NCBI RefSeq assembly: GCF_014839805.1
Contig: NC_051142.1
Location: 16,028,589-16,092,588, forward strand
DNA: 64,000 bases
Reading direction: 5' to 3'
From: Manduca sexta
Lineage: Eukaryota; Arthropoda; Insecta; Lepidoptera; Sphingidae
In this document: positions 50,701 to 62,170 of the stretch, in pieces
Layout: each line of letters begins with the position of its first letter
Numbering within the stretch: the stretch's first letter is position 1
The notes under the pieces: model-generated
Databases searched by the model: none
The model's input: the letters and a program-made list of their open reading frames with translations, nothing else
Told to the model about the DNA's origin: nothing
Made by a program: the position numbers and the translations under genes

Positions 50701-51667
50701 GCATCACCTGCAAGTATGGAAGGATTGACTAGGGTGATACAACCGTTTGAAAAAGGTGTAAAATTGTATCTTTCTATGCAATTACTGTTGAATGTAGTAT
50801 GATAAGTAAAATCCGGGAGTCCAACAAGTATCCACTGATACTTCACTCATGTGTGATAAGCAGCGCTCTCTCATAATTCCTTTGGTCAGGTAAATGGTCA
50901 TTACTGTAAGCGAGGTTATGATAAATAACAAATGAGAATAGATCTTACACCAAACCAGCAAAATATTGGTTTCATATTGCCAAGTTGATTGCAACTTGAT
51001 CAAATTATTTATGTACCACCAGGAAATAGAAAACACTAAATTATTGTCTGTTTCACAGAATGATGAAACTCGCACGACGATTTAAAATGGCGGCTGCCAC
51101 GGGTGAATACTTTGCTAATAACGAATGGCAGTTTGGAGTGGCAGAACTCTCTGCATTACATAGCGAAGCGAGCTCTGCCCAGGACGGGAGCGTATTCCCC
51201 TTCTGGCCGACCAACTTCTCCTGGGATTCGTATATAGGGGCGTATATGTTGGGAATACGCAGGTTCATATTGAAGGATACCACCGAGTCTTTGCCACATG
51301 CGAGGACTAAATTGAAAAGGTAAATGTCTGTTTTGTATTTTTTTGTAAAAGCCAGATTGCATTACACAGTAGTTGGGTTCGACCGTCAAGATACCGTCCA
51401 CTGTCAATTGACCAAATCGAGTTATTTGTTGAATATCTGGTTGATTAAAATTCCTAAAATTCTGTTCAAACTTTAAATAAATAAAATTTCAAAATCCACG
51501 TGATTTAATTTTACATCCCGACATTCGTTATTTTGATAAAAAAATCTAGTCTCAGATAGATGGTAATTCTAATTCTCATCTTCCACAGATTATACTGGGT
51601 GCATCGGCTCTTCCAGGCGGCAACAGGATATTACCTGTTCAGACTGCTGGCGGGCCGACTGCGGTAG
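44738..51667 (+). CDS. FAR-C: fatty acyl-CoA reductase, complete, 530 aa, 11 coding exons
   Basis: Coding exons: 44738-44787, 45080-45350, 45620-45865, 46357-46509, 46741-46840, 49153-49212, 49531-49663, 50026-50133, 50533-50664, 51059-51319, 51589-51667; all GT-AG, phases agree, 1593 nt with stop. I start at ATG 44738 because that short exon joins in frame (CA|A) to the next and lies 36 bases after an acceptor; M20 (45087) is the alternative start. Residues 60-67 are TGGTGFVG (NAD(P)H binding), VSTAYSN is near 194, and 247-251 YTLTK (catalytic YxxxK). [11 protein letters not shown] (near 293-303) replaces the TGLLxGAGKGV of FAR-B and D, so C belongs to another FAR subgroup. The Sterile domain spans about 375-505, and a membrane-type tail about 506-530. 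The donor after 46509 is GTTCGT, an unusual site. The 2.3-kb intron 46841-49152 holds an M2 MITE and a Helitron-like repeat. AATAAA lies at 52023-52028. Substrate is unknown. Confidence 0.95.
45948..46215 (+). mobile_element. LINE 3' end in a FAR-C intron
   Basis: The plus frame reads [20 protein letters not shown], then [16 protein letters not shown], and after a frameshift FKSR-like [19 protein letters not shown]. This is the conserved carboxy end of insect non-LTR reverse-transcriptase proteins. A poly(A)-like run (46206-46217) follows. It is truncated and frameshifted. Confidence 0.75.
47962..48216. repeat. M2 MITE copy 2, in a FAR-C intron
   Basis: About 255 bp, palindromic over almost its whole length: ends ACCCCCTTATTCATCAACGT-like and ACGTCTATGAATAAGGGGGT, inner arms TAGGGCCGTTGTGATTGG and CCAATCACAACGGCCCTA. 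It should fold into one long hairpin. It is the same family as 32541-32781. Confidence 0.88.
48463..49088 (+). mobile_element. Helitron-like non-autonomous repeat with an internal duplication, in a FAR-C intron
   Basis: Ends in a GC-rich stem-loop (GCGGGCGGAGCCGCG) about 8 bases before CTAG|T, as Helitron 3' ends do. The start carries a GTTT tandem run. Inside, a unit of about 121 bp (TATAGGCTATATATCATCAC) occurs twice in tandem (about 48508-48629 and 48629-48750). It ends only 64 bases before the FAR-C exon at 49153. Class is inferred from the end structure only. Confidence 0.5.
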
Positions 51668-54600
51668 ACCAACTGGCACTGATTATAACATAATTACTGT
51701 ACAGTTATTCATTGAAGCTGTTGATTTTGTCGTCATAATTATTGTTTAACCAAAAATAATATCAATGTACCTGTATATATGACTTAAAATGATTTACAGT
51801 GTCGCTAAGACATAATTAGTCGTCGTTTTCGGCTACCTCTTGTTGGTAAGACAGTTGTTGGTATTGTGTATTCAAGCGGATAGTAAATGCTAACAGAATC
51901 TGGAATGTTGCCATTATTATATATAAAGTTATATGGATTCGGGGGGATTTGCTGGGCCACCGACTCTGGCAACCATAATTCAGTCAATTGTATAATACTT
52001 AATTTTATATATAGATCACAATAATAAACTATATATGCATAGCCTGACCATGAAACTATAAAGCTTTGTCATCTTGTGGTAAAATATGAAACTAATTTCT
52101 TGTAATGGCGTCTTTAACAAAAAAAAAATGCGAAAATGGCGGACCTAGAGCTTGTTTTTTTTATTTTTCTAGTCAGGCTATACGTACATAAGATACATCA
52201 GTTGATACACAACATAAATTAAAATATAGATGCCTTTATTTTAAGTAGGTAGTGGTTTTTTTTAATCTTATAGAATTTAGCCGTTGCCTTGCCTAGATAT
52301 TGGACGGAGAACATCAAAAATCATAGCCTAAGTGATATGCTGCCGCTAGATCAACGATAATGATTTTTTTATATTTTTATTATGCTGAATCTTTAACTAA
52401 TAAACTATAAAAAATATAATTATAATTATAAATGTGGTAGTAATGAAATCAACAGCTTTCTTATTTAATTATGTAAAATAATGTGATGATTATTGTAAAA
52501 AATGATTATTGTTTCATCACGGAATAAAGATTAAGAATGGTAGTATCAGAGACCAAATAATTAATAAATCAATGTCTGCAAAGAACCGATTAAGTCGGTT
52601 ACTTGACAGAATAAAATTATAGTGTAATGGAACGCAATTAGCATGGCGTCACGTGTATTTTTTGAAATATTATAATGCAGAATGCTAAATAAAGCAGGAA
52701 AGTATAACTGTACCATAGGACTTAACTACATAATATATATTATAACCTCGGCTATTGGTAACAATCCGAAATTACTTAAAGACCTACTATGTTTTAGTTG
52801 CGTTCTAGCATAGTATTAAGTTATAAGTTGATTATAGATAGTATATTCGATTGAAATTAATTATAAGTACTGGCCATTTTTACTATAAAACAAAAAATAA
52901 TGTGTACTAAAATTCGAAGTTCCATTTTAAAATATATGAAACAATATAAACTATAAAGTTAATTTAATACATAAATAACGGAATGTGGATTCGTATGCAG
53001 CAATATTGAAAGAAAAGTGTGAAATAGTAAGAAAATAATTTACATTCAACTTATCAGAATTTCTCGATGTTAATATTTTAAAAATATTATTTTATATTAT
53101 AAATGATTTATATTTGTTGCAGTCATATTGTAGATAAATAAATAAGAATAAATATCTGTAATTAATTATTGCACACGGTTAATTGTAAAATATTGGACGT
53201 AACGGGTTTTATAAGCTGCAATTATATGATTTACTCCTGCATTGTATTTTTATTACTAAGTATTTTGTCCTTTTTCATACTATAGGTAATTGACTACAAA
53301 ATATCAATCGAGTCAAGATTTGATCGAATTCGGAACACTGAACATCTTGCGACATTAAAATCCATTTGTATACTTATGCTAGTAACATAGACTATTTCTG
53401 CCACTGAACACCAATACACCAGTAGTGTTATTTCCCTGTTTAACGATTGCTCAGTTTAATTACTTGTCTCAGGATATCGAGCAAATTATATTATTTAAGT
53501 TATGCAGGGAGAGGTAAGGAATAATATGTCTATATATGAAAAAGATTTGGTCGAAAAGCGTTAATTTGTGGTGGCGCCACAGTAGCAAGTGGGTTAATTT
53601 TTCAAGAAACTGCCAATAGTTATTAAAGTATGATATTGAATTCAACAAGAATGAGAAGCTTCCACTTTGCTGTAGTTGAGGTTTTGTATACAGCAGTTTT
53701 ATCAATCTCCATACATCAAATACCTACACTAGTCACCAGAGATATTTAATTTTTCACTCATCACACTGTCCTTCGTTTACAATTGCCAAATTCACGTTAT
53801 ACTCTCTTGCTACGCCAGCGCTGCTGTAGTCAGTTTCTGAGTTGTATGTTGCTGATAACATAAATTTCAAGTTGTCCCTCTTAAAAATGTTTCTCCTTGC
53901 CTCTCCAACATAATTTTACTATATTTCGAAGTTTCCAATGGTAGTGCTAAAGTTAATTGTACACATAATATTGTGTTATTGCATAGTAGCGCCATCTATT
54001 AATCGTATCCAAAAATAAATTACTTTCATTGAAATTAGAACACTCATTTAAAAAAAGTTTTATTTATTAAAACTTATAAAAATATATTAAAAACTATATT
54101 ATACAGATCCATAAGTATGTCAACATCAATAATAAATTTCACAATAATAATAGGCAAGATTTTCTAGTCGCCAATATAACTACTTATTATTTTCCTACAC
54201 CGTTAAAATGTATGCTCCTGTATGTACAGTTTAAGTTAATATATGTTTCTCCGAAAGTTCTGAATGTGTGGTGAAAATTTTGAAGACTAAATGATTATTT
54301 CTAAATTGGATATGCCAAACCAAGAAAAACGTATTTTGCCTTCAGTATGCTATCTTTATATTTAATTAAGCATATGCAGTCTTTTTTCGTAATGACTTAT
54401 TACTATAAAAATATCCATTTTATTTTAAGCATCAGGAAATAATAGTTACTGCATAAAAAAGTATACCTACTGCAATTGGCATACAATTTAGAAACTTATT
54501 ATCTAAGAACTAGTTACATCTAAGAACAGAAACTCACTTCATCGCATAATACAATTAGATAAAGCTTATAATACCTCGTCTAACAGTCTGAAATTATTTT

Positions 54601-54672
54601 ACGCCACTTTAGTTAAATATTCAAAACAGCGCCATCTATAATTCAAAGTCGTTGTTTTGTCTAAAATGCGAG
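51668..54672. other. Region between the convergent 3' ends of FAR-C and FAR-D
   Basis: Holds the presumed 3' UTRs: AATAAA at 52023 (FAR-C, plus) and TTTATT at 54419-54424 (AATAAA on minus, FAR-D). It is AT-rich and otherwise lacks recognisable genes or large repeats. The short motif GCGCCATCTAT occurs at 53989 and 54629. Small open frames here have no support. Confidence 0.5.
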
Positions 54673-57600
54673 TCATGCGTCAATGGTGACGGCGGTGGGT
54701 GTCTCTTGCGCGTCCACCATGAAGCTGTAGAACGACGAGAGCCATCCACTGAGCCAGTAGATCATGAGACCCCAGAACAGAAAACGGGTGATGCGATCCA
54801 CACACCACATCCTGGAAAAAGCAACGAAAAAGAAAAAATAGAGACAATAAATTAAGCTTTGGCATAAGAATAACTAGCATAGAATATAAAGAGGACTTCG
54901 TCCCGTGAATTTCGGACCAGTATTACTTGAGTAAAGCAACACAAAGAATGCCTTTTTAGGGCGTTTTAATGCCTTTCTAGGTAACTTTTTTTCGTAGTTG
55001 ATTTTTGTGTAATAGATTAGTAACTATAGTACTTAAGCAGATACCGCTTTTTACGTAAAATGTATATTTTTTTAACAAAATTTCATACTGATCCCACAAC
55101 CGTAAAGCATGTCTAGCAATAGTTAACGTACACTTTCATGTGTCTCCTGGCGGCAGGTATTGTGTCGTCATACTCCTTCAGAATGAAGATACGCGCCGAT
55201 CGAATGCAATCCTCAAAGTACTTGATAATGTCCAAACCTGCAAACAGGGTATAGATATTACTAATTTTGTAGTTTCATATAATATACAATGTAATCATGA
55301 ATTTTATCCTAATGTTGAAACACAACTACTTTTCGTATTTATCACGGTTTTTTATGTTATAATTTTCTTCCGATGTTTCGAAAACTTTACAACCTTCAGA
55401 ATATAAAAAACCACGATAGAATCCAAAAAATATTTAGTTCAATTGACTTGTGTAAACGTAAGAAATCATTTATCATAATGTCTCAAGACTTTATTGAACT
55501 AAAAAAGAAAAAAAAAACTTAATGTAATGAAAAATTACTCATGAATTCTTTTACTAATAAAAACATGTGTAACTTACCAACAGCATCAACCTTGTAATCT
55601 CTACGTTCTCTAGCATTGAGTCTCTGCCGCACGGTCTGAGCGATGTCTGATTTGAAGTCCCACTGGTTGTTAGTGTAATATTCGAACACCTCGAATCCTT
55701 TAGTGATACGACGCTGTACGCGACATAAACTGAAATTAGTAACATATGAATTAAAAAAAAGACATACAATAAAGCTGGCAACTTACGTTCTCTAAATCAA
55801 AAATCGATTAACAGATGGCACTATAAAATTAAATTAATATATTTCCAAAATAATAGTTTATAATTTTGGAATTTGTTTGATTTTTATTTACAAATATAAA
55901 ATTATAAATCTTTGAAAATAGGCAACATCCGCAAAAAATTAAAGAAAAAAATAATTTATTGGATATTAATTAAGTAAATGCCTTGCACTTTTTATAAAAG
56001 TGTCAGGCTACTTACACTGGCTTGTATCCGAGGCAGAAAAGCAGAGTATCGACGATCATGGCCGGGATCCAGTGGAAGAAGAATACACAGATATTGTGGT
56101 AGAGGCGAGAATGCTTCATGGAGCCACCGGGGTACCTGCAGACGAGGAATACGAACATTCATTTTGGAATTATTAGAAGCAGAATATGGACATATTAATT
56201 TTATTAAGTAATTGTCATGCGTATCACCACTAACAACTATAATAGAATTTCAGGCGCATTACGCCAGAAGGAAAATTAAGTTGGTGAGGTAAACATCTAG
56301 CTATGTTATTAATTACCTTAAACGCATTATTTATTATATAGCTCACAATCTCTCTAAGAATCTTTTTTTGAAGTCATTATGTAGAAGGACTGCCTGATTG
56401 AACTTTCATTGTATTCACGGAGGAAAGAGTATTCAAACTGTTGGCTTACCAAGCCACGCCGTTAAGCGGGAGTCTGTTCATGATTATCTCTCTTCCAGCG
56501 TCGATCATCTCCGACCACGTCACCTTGATCTCCGCTGATGACGTGAAGTTAATAACGTTAGCTGCCTTATCACTGGAATAAATTAAAAGTTAAATTTAGA
56601 ATGACAGTTTCACATGTTTCTTAGTAATTAATGTTTTCGAAGATGGTTTCTTATGTGATATGAGACATTGTTTGACGAGACATAGCCTATAACCACTACT
56701 GACTGATACGGACATATTTATTGACAACTGAACTAAAGCAACGATGTTCGTTTAACATGGAGAGATAATATGGTAGGATCATCAAAATAGAAACACTTTG
56801 AGGAAGTTTAATTTAATTGACATTCCATGAGACAAGCTTGCTAGATTTAGCTTTTTTATTGCGTTAAATTAGGTATCAAAGAAGTCTGTTTGGTAAAATC
56901 TACGTACTCATACTTAACGTAATTCCACACAACGATCATGATTCCATTGATGAATACATCCACTGGGAGGTAGTCGGCGTAGCTGTTGCTCTTACAGTAC
57001 ATAGACCTGATGACGCCCTTACCAGCCCCTAGAAACAACGCAAACGTTAATATTAAGTTAAATTATTGTATGAAGTCGAAAATCCTGCAAAGGCTGAAGA
57101 AGTCGAAAATATTCGAGAACCAAGATAAATTAAAACCTATAGTGGGGTCGAAATTCTCAAGGAATTTTCAGTCAGTTGCATGTGTAAGTATAAGTGGAAC
57201 ATTATTATAGATTGATCGTGTAAATAATAGTGATTAAAAAGTATTAGAGCCAGTTGCAAATTTGCCGAATTTCTGTTACAAAACGTTCTCTCTGTTGACT
57301 AGCTGACCAAATTACAAAACTAATTAATCATAAAAAAATATAACCCAGAGCCTGAATTCTTACCAATAAGTAAACCCGTGGGTCCGTTGATATTGTCAGT
57401 CCATCCCGGAATAGGCTCTTGCCAGATTGGGATCACTGGAACATAGAAGATACATTGATTACTGATACTGAAATTGAAAAATCTTAAATTCATACATTAA
57501 TATAATATTAGGCTGATATAGATACAAATAGTTAAAAGCAGCAGTTTGTGGATACTTATTTAAAGTTGTAGCTTTTCATTCATTTACCACTTCTTTATGA

Positions 57601-60600
57601 CCATCTAGTCATTGAACAGTTTTTAATTAATAGATTTTAAAATGGAATTATAATAAATAGGTTTTGGTTTCACTTACATCAGACAGATACTTATTGTATC
57701 TATTTGGCTTTAGCACTAAGTCATAAAAAATACGCAGAGTGGCACTAAAGGTCTCAGAGACTGTCCCCTACATCCAAACTCTGCCTACTGCTTACCTATA
57801 GAAGGTCGAAGCACCATAACTGGTAAATGCGGCATGGCTTCCACAACCAGCGCTTCACCCAATGCCTTCGTGTAGGCATACGAATTGGGCAGCTTATTCA
57901 GGACCCTGTCGTCAAAAAGATAACATTATTACTTTACCAGTCTAATATATTTTTTGGAAGTGTGTTCCAAGGAAGGTAACCAGACGCTTTCCATTCGTTT
58001 TACCGATCCATTATTGCATAGGCGTGTAATTATGTGCCGCACAATTTTCAATTTTGGACGAATTATTAAGTAACAAGGGTTCAGGAGCCCAGTTTTTTAT
58101 TATTTATTTTTCGGTTTAGGTACTTCGAATTCCACTCACCAGAAAATGGAATATAAAAGCAGCTATTTTATAGTAGTTTTCGGTCACAGAGTACGACGAC
58201 ATCAATCAATCCATTACATTCAAGTTGTACTAAAATTTCACTATGGTGTCCTCTACTTACTTAGGAGTGACTGCCGCGACGGTTTCGTCGTCCATCCACT
58301 CCATAGCTTGAATGATCTGATGTGGGTCTGCGGGGGGAGGGTACGGCTTCTCCTCTAGAAGCTTCTCGTGGAGATGGCAGTATGATGTCGATACGTGGAT
58401 GAATAGCTGGGAGAAGGGGTTATGAGTTTTTAAGAGGTTTTAAAAGATTTAAAACAAGGGAGCCGGTTGCATCGCTAAGCTTTGATGACATATGTTTAGC
58501 AATCAATAGTATGCAAGTATTATGTTTAAAAGAGATTGCTGCTAATGTAATTACTCGATATTGTTAGAATTATTATTTGGCTGACTATAACTAAGCAGAG
58601 CTTTGTGTTGCAAATTTTACATAGCGTACAAATACAGTACAAATAGTTATCAGATGTGACATTTAGCATTAGACCCATGAATTTTTATCTTATCATTCAT
58701 ATAAAAGAATAAAAAAACATGCAAAGTTATAAAAAGGTGCTTCAAGAAGCAATGAAATATAAATACCTTTAGTTTCTTGCACTCCTTGGCTAGTTCTACC
58801 ATGAGTTTTGTTCCTCTGACGTTCAGCATTACAGCTCTCTTCAGCTCCTCATCAAATCTGTAATAAGATTTATTATACTCAGTAAATAAAATTAATACGT
58901 CACACACGTCACGTGAAGAGTTTAAAGAGTACACAAACAAGAAATATAATATCCTTCCATCGATGCCATTTTCATCCCATGATATTATCCAGGCCGCGAT
59001 GATCTTGTTATCGATCCATAACTACAGATACCATCTCTAAAAATAGTTTCTCTGATGACAAGTCCATCGTAGGATAATAATTATTTAACACTCCACTATT
59101 TACATTATTACTTAATTTAAAACCTTCATACTGCAACTAGAGCATTTTGTAGATGCGATTTTGTTGTTGGGGACCGTCGAAATATATCCTATTTTATAAT
59201 ACTCCACCTGATAGTAGCAGCTGCGTGGATGATATAGTCAACGTCTCTGATGATCCTCTGTCGGTCTTCAGCGCTGAGCGCGAGATCAGGCTCTCCGACG
59301 TCGCCGCTCACGATGGACACTTTCTCAAGTAGAGGTTCGACACCACCGCGCATGGTGCGGACTTTCTCGAACAACTGGAGAATATATAAAATTTAATTAA
59401 CTCATTTTGACAGCGTTTTAAAAATCTGTTTATTTTTTTTATTACCGTATATCACCATCTGAAAAAATATTTTTAAATTTCGTATGGCTTTTCAGTATGT
59501 TTTAAATTAAATACAGATCCAATACCCAGACAATTATAAAGTTATTAGTAATTCCTTATTTCAAAACCTCGGGCTCATATAGTGTGTCATTGAGAATTCA
59601 GCATAGATTTTCCAATCTGCAGTTCTTTACTGCACCACAAAAATGTTAAATAAATGCCTATTGAAAATGCAACTGAAAGAACTTTGATAAACATAATATT
59701 TATTTTAGATTTGTAAAATATTTTGTACCATAAAACAATATCTATTAAATACTAAACTAGCGTAAACACGTTTTAGAAGATTCTATTTTCATCGATTTAG
59801 TGTAGAGTCGATAAATACTTACACGGCACTTTATAAAGATCATAATTTCCTAAATACATAACTTTTCTATCGCTAGCTACATCTCCCTCGCACGCGTACA
59901 CAATATCGTACGTCTCTTTTTATTCCCTTTTATAGCATTTACAACACGACCGGTACATTGGCACAGACATCTCCGCCTTACAACACTGCTTGCAACATTA
60001 ATAAGTGATGCGTGAAGTGCAGACATAGTAAATATATGATGCCATTTTATAGACGATTATTATGCTCTAGAAACTATTGGAGGAGATATTTTATTTATCT
60101 GTTTGAAATACTATATAAAAATTGCGATTTATATCTGGACTGGTACCTCTGTATTATACAGGTTAATGTCAATATGACCCTGTACAATAATACCAAGCAA
60201 TACGGCAGCACTGTTGTAGTTCAGTTTCAAAATAAATCATGTTTTTATACGTGCATAGCAAATTGACCCCACTGCATCTAATGGTAAATAGAATGGGGTC
60301 CAATAGAATGTCGACTCGACAAGAGACGATTACCCCTCAGCAGTCGACACAATTATGCCGGCCTATTGGAACCGCATACATACAGGCTGATTCCGGAACG
60401 CGACACACTTACGTGGGCCACTATGATGGATTTTAATACCTTGTGTACGGTGGTCGCTATCCGGGCGGATAAAAAATAAATCCTACCGCCAACAAAATAG
60501 AAGCTAGTATACTCTACTACTACCCTACTTAATCTTTCTGGTTGGGCGACCACATCCTATCTGTAGCACATACAATCAGACAAGACGTTGGTAGGTACAT

Positions 60601-61890
60601 TGTTAATTAATGTACATTTTTCAATCTTGGCAGAATCGTCATTTTTCATATATATTTGAATCACTGAAGTAACATACCGATTCATTACATCAGGTAGTTA
60701 CTCAGCATTAGTGAAATTATGAAACATCTCATATGTGCCTTGACACCGTTGATGCATCTGCGCCGTGTCGTAAGCAAGCGTCAAGTGACGCAGGTTCGAT
60801 TTCAAGAACCATTTTCGTTTCATGTGAACGATGTTAATTAATTATAAACTATAAACATAATTGTTTAGAGAGAAGTCATGTCCAATTTTTTTAAATTAAA
60901 AGTAAGTAAATTACCTACAGAAGCGATAGCCTAGTTGAGAGTGGAAAGGACTGCCGAGCCGAGTGACCGCAGGTCAAAAACCCAAGGGCACGCACCTTTG
61001 ACTTTTCTAAAGATGTGTGTGTATTCTTTGTTAATTACCGAATGCTTTAATAGTGAAGGAAAACGTCGTGAGGAAACTTGCATACCTGAGAAATTCTGTA
61101 TAAAAATTTTGAGTGTATGTGAAGTCTGTCAATCCGCACTAGACCAGCCTGGTGGACTAAGACCTAATCCCTCTAGTAGCAGTGGAGGCCCGTGCCCAGT
61201 AGTGGAACAGTATCTAATACAGGGCTGATATTATTAAATTCCCTACGAAGTACCAACTAATTATCTATGTAAAATATGAGCGCAGGTTGTACTTACTTCT
61301 CCATTAAACATCTCTTCGAGTCTCTGTTTTGGGTTCTTCCCTTTCTTTGTCCGCACTAGCAGGATAATGTGTTCGATGTCTGTACATTTCCTGTAGACAA
61401 TGATAGACTATAGTACTCTTGTTCTTATAACAACCACATAAAGTCCACTGCTGAACGTTCCTCACCTAAAGATTTCCAGACAGATTTATCACAGGCGGCT
61501 TACATCTTGTTATGCTTACGTAAAATATATATTCATTAAATGAACACATTTTTTATATTTTTTAATAATAAATATTAATATTCTAAAGTTTTAAAAGCGG
61601 ATTATAATGATCAACCTAAATTACAACATGTAGTAATCCACTTATCTATTCCATTTTTTATGAGTCTGGCAAAGCTTGAGCCTTCGTAAGGCATACGTAG
61701 TAATTTATAGAGGTCTAAGTAGCTGTCTTGAATAAAATCACTTGTCAACTTACCTGAGCAGCTTCTCGACGAGCACTTTGCCCATGAACCCGGTGCCTCC
61801 TGTGATCAGCACCGTCATGCCAGTGAACGCGCCGGCGATGCGGTCCGGCATCGAGTCCACCTCCGAAGCGGAGAATCCTTCGCAAGACAT
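54673..61890 (-). CDS. FAR-D: fatty acyl-CoA reductase, complete, 525 aa, 13 coding exons
   Basis: Coding exons in order of translation: 61890-61754, 61390-61297, 59374-59208, 58857-58767, 58406-58261, 57905-57796, 57435-57364, 57028-56908, 56572-56450, 56135-56016, 55729-55578, 55237-55132, 54811-54673; all GT-AG, phases agree, 1578 nt with stop. The ATG at 61890 is chosen because an acceptor (GCTACCACAG) ends two bases upstream; the frame that runs further upstream is intronic. Residues 30-37 are TGGTGFMG (NAD(P)H binding), HVSTSY is near 167, and 221-225 YAYTK (catalytic YxxxK). [14 protein letters not shown] is near 265-278. WYPGG opens the segment before the Sterile domain (about 355-480, with [11 protein letters not shown]). 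A hydrophobic stretch from 481 is followed by a polar tail ending VTIDA, longer than in B or C. Two donors are GTACGT. The intron splitting LLR|RKC (61391-61753) is unique to this copy. Substrate is unknown. Confidence 0.95.
60248..60495 (-). repeat. R4 copy, reversed, in a FAR-D intron
   Basis: On plus: AGAATGGGGTCCAATAGAAT, GTCGACTCGACAAGAGACGA, GGTGGTCGCTATCCGGGCGG. It lies in the 1.9-kb intron 59375-61296. Confidence 0.65.
60921..61237 (+). mobile_element. SINE A copy, full length, in a FAR-D intron
   Basis: Box A GATAGCCTAGTTGAGAGTGG, then CGCAGGTCAAAAACCCAAGG, and end ATACAGGGCTGATATTATTA. It is antisense to FAR-D and ends 60 bases from the exon at 61297. Confidence 0.8.
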
Positions 61891-61937
61891 TTCTGTGGTA
61901 GCAAAATTAATAATGAGATTAAAAACCAATACACACT

Positions 61938-62170
61938 TCACTCTTTTATTGCCGAGAGGTAGTCAGAGTTGCAATCAAGAACAAAATGTTCGTTTGAGTT
62001 CTTCCCATGATGTGATAGGGGACGAGCCTATCTCCATATCGAGGACAAATTCCAGACTGCAGGCTGATACTGAGCAGAAAAATTAAATATTTCTTTTCCC
62101 GATCGAGGATTTGAACCCGGGACCTTACAGCTAAATCGTACCGCGTACGCAATACACCACCGCGGCAGAC
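61938..62170 (-). mobile_element. SINE B copy just upstream of the FAR-D start exon
   Basis: Blocks CTCTTTTATTGCCGAGAGGT, GGACAAATTCCAGACTGCAG, GCTGATACTGAGCAGAAAAA, and box B on plus as GGATTTGAACCCGGGACC. Minus-strand orientation, about 45 bases beyond the acceptor of the ATG exon. Confidence 0.8.

Noticed and set aside
61891..61941. Upstream start for FAR-D (frame beginning MKCVLVFNL)
   Set aside because: It reads through an intron; the acceptor GCTACCACAG lies two bases before the chosen ATG.
61742..62086. 114-residue plus-strand frame
   Set aside because: Antisense to the first FAR-D exon, then runs into SINE B.
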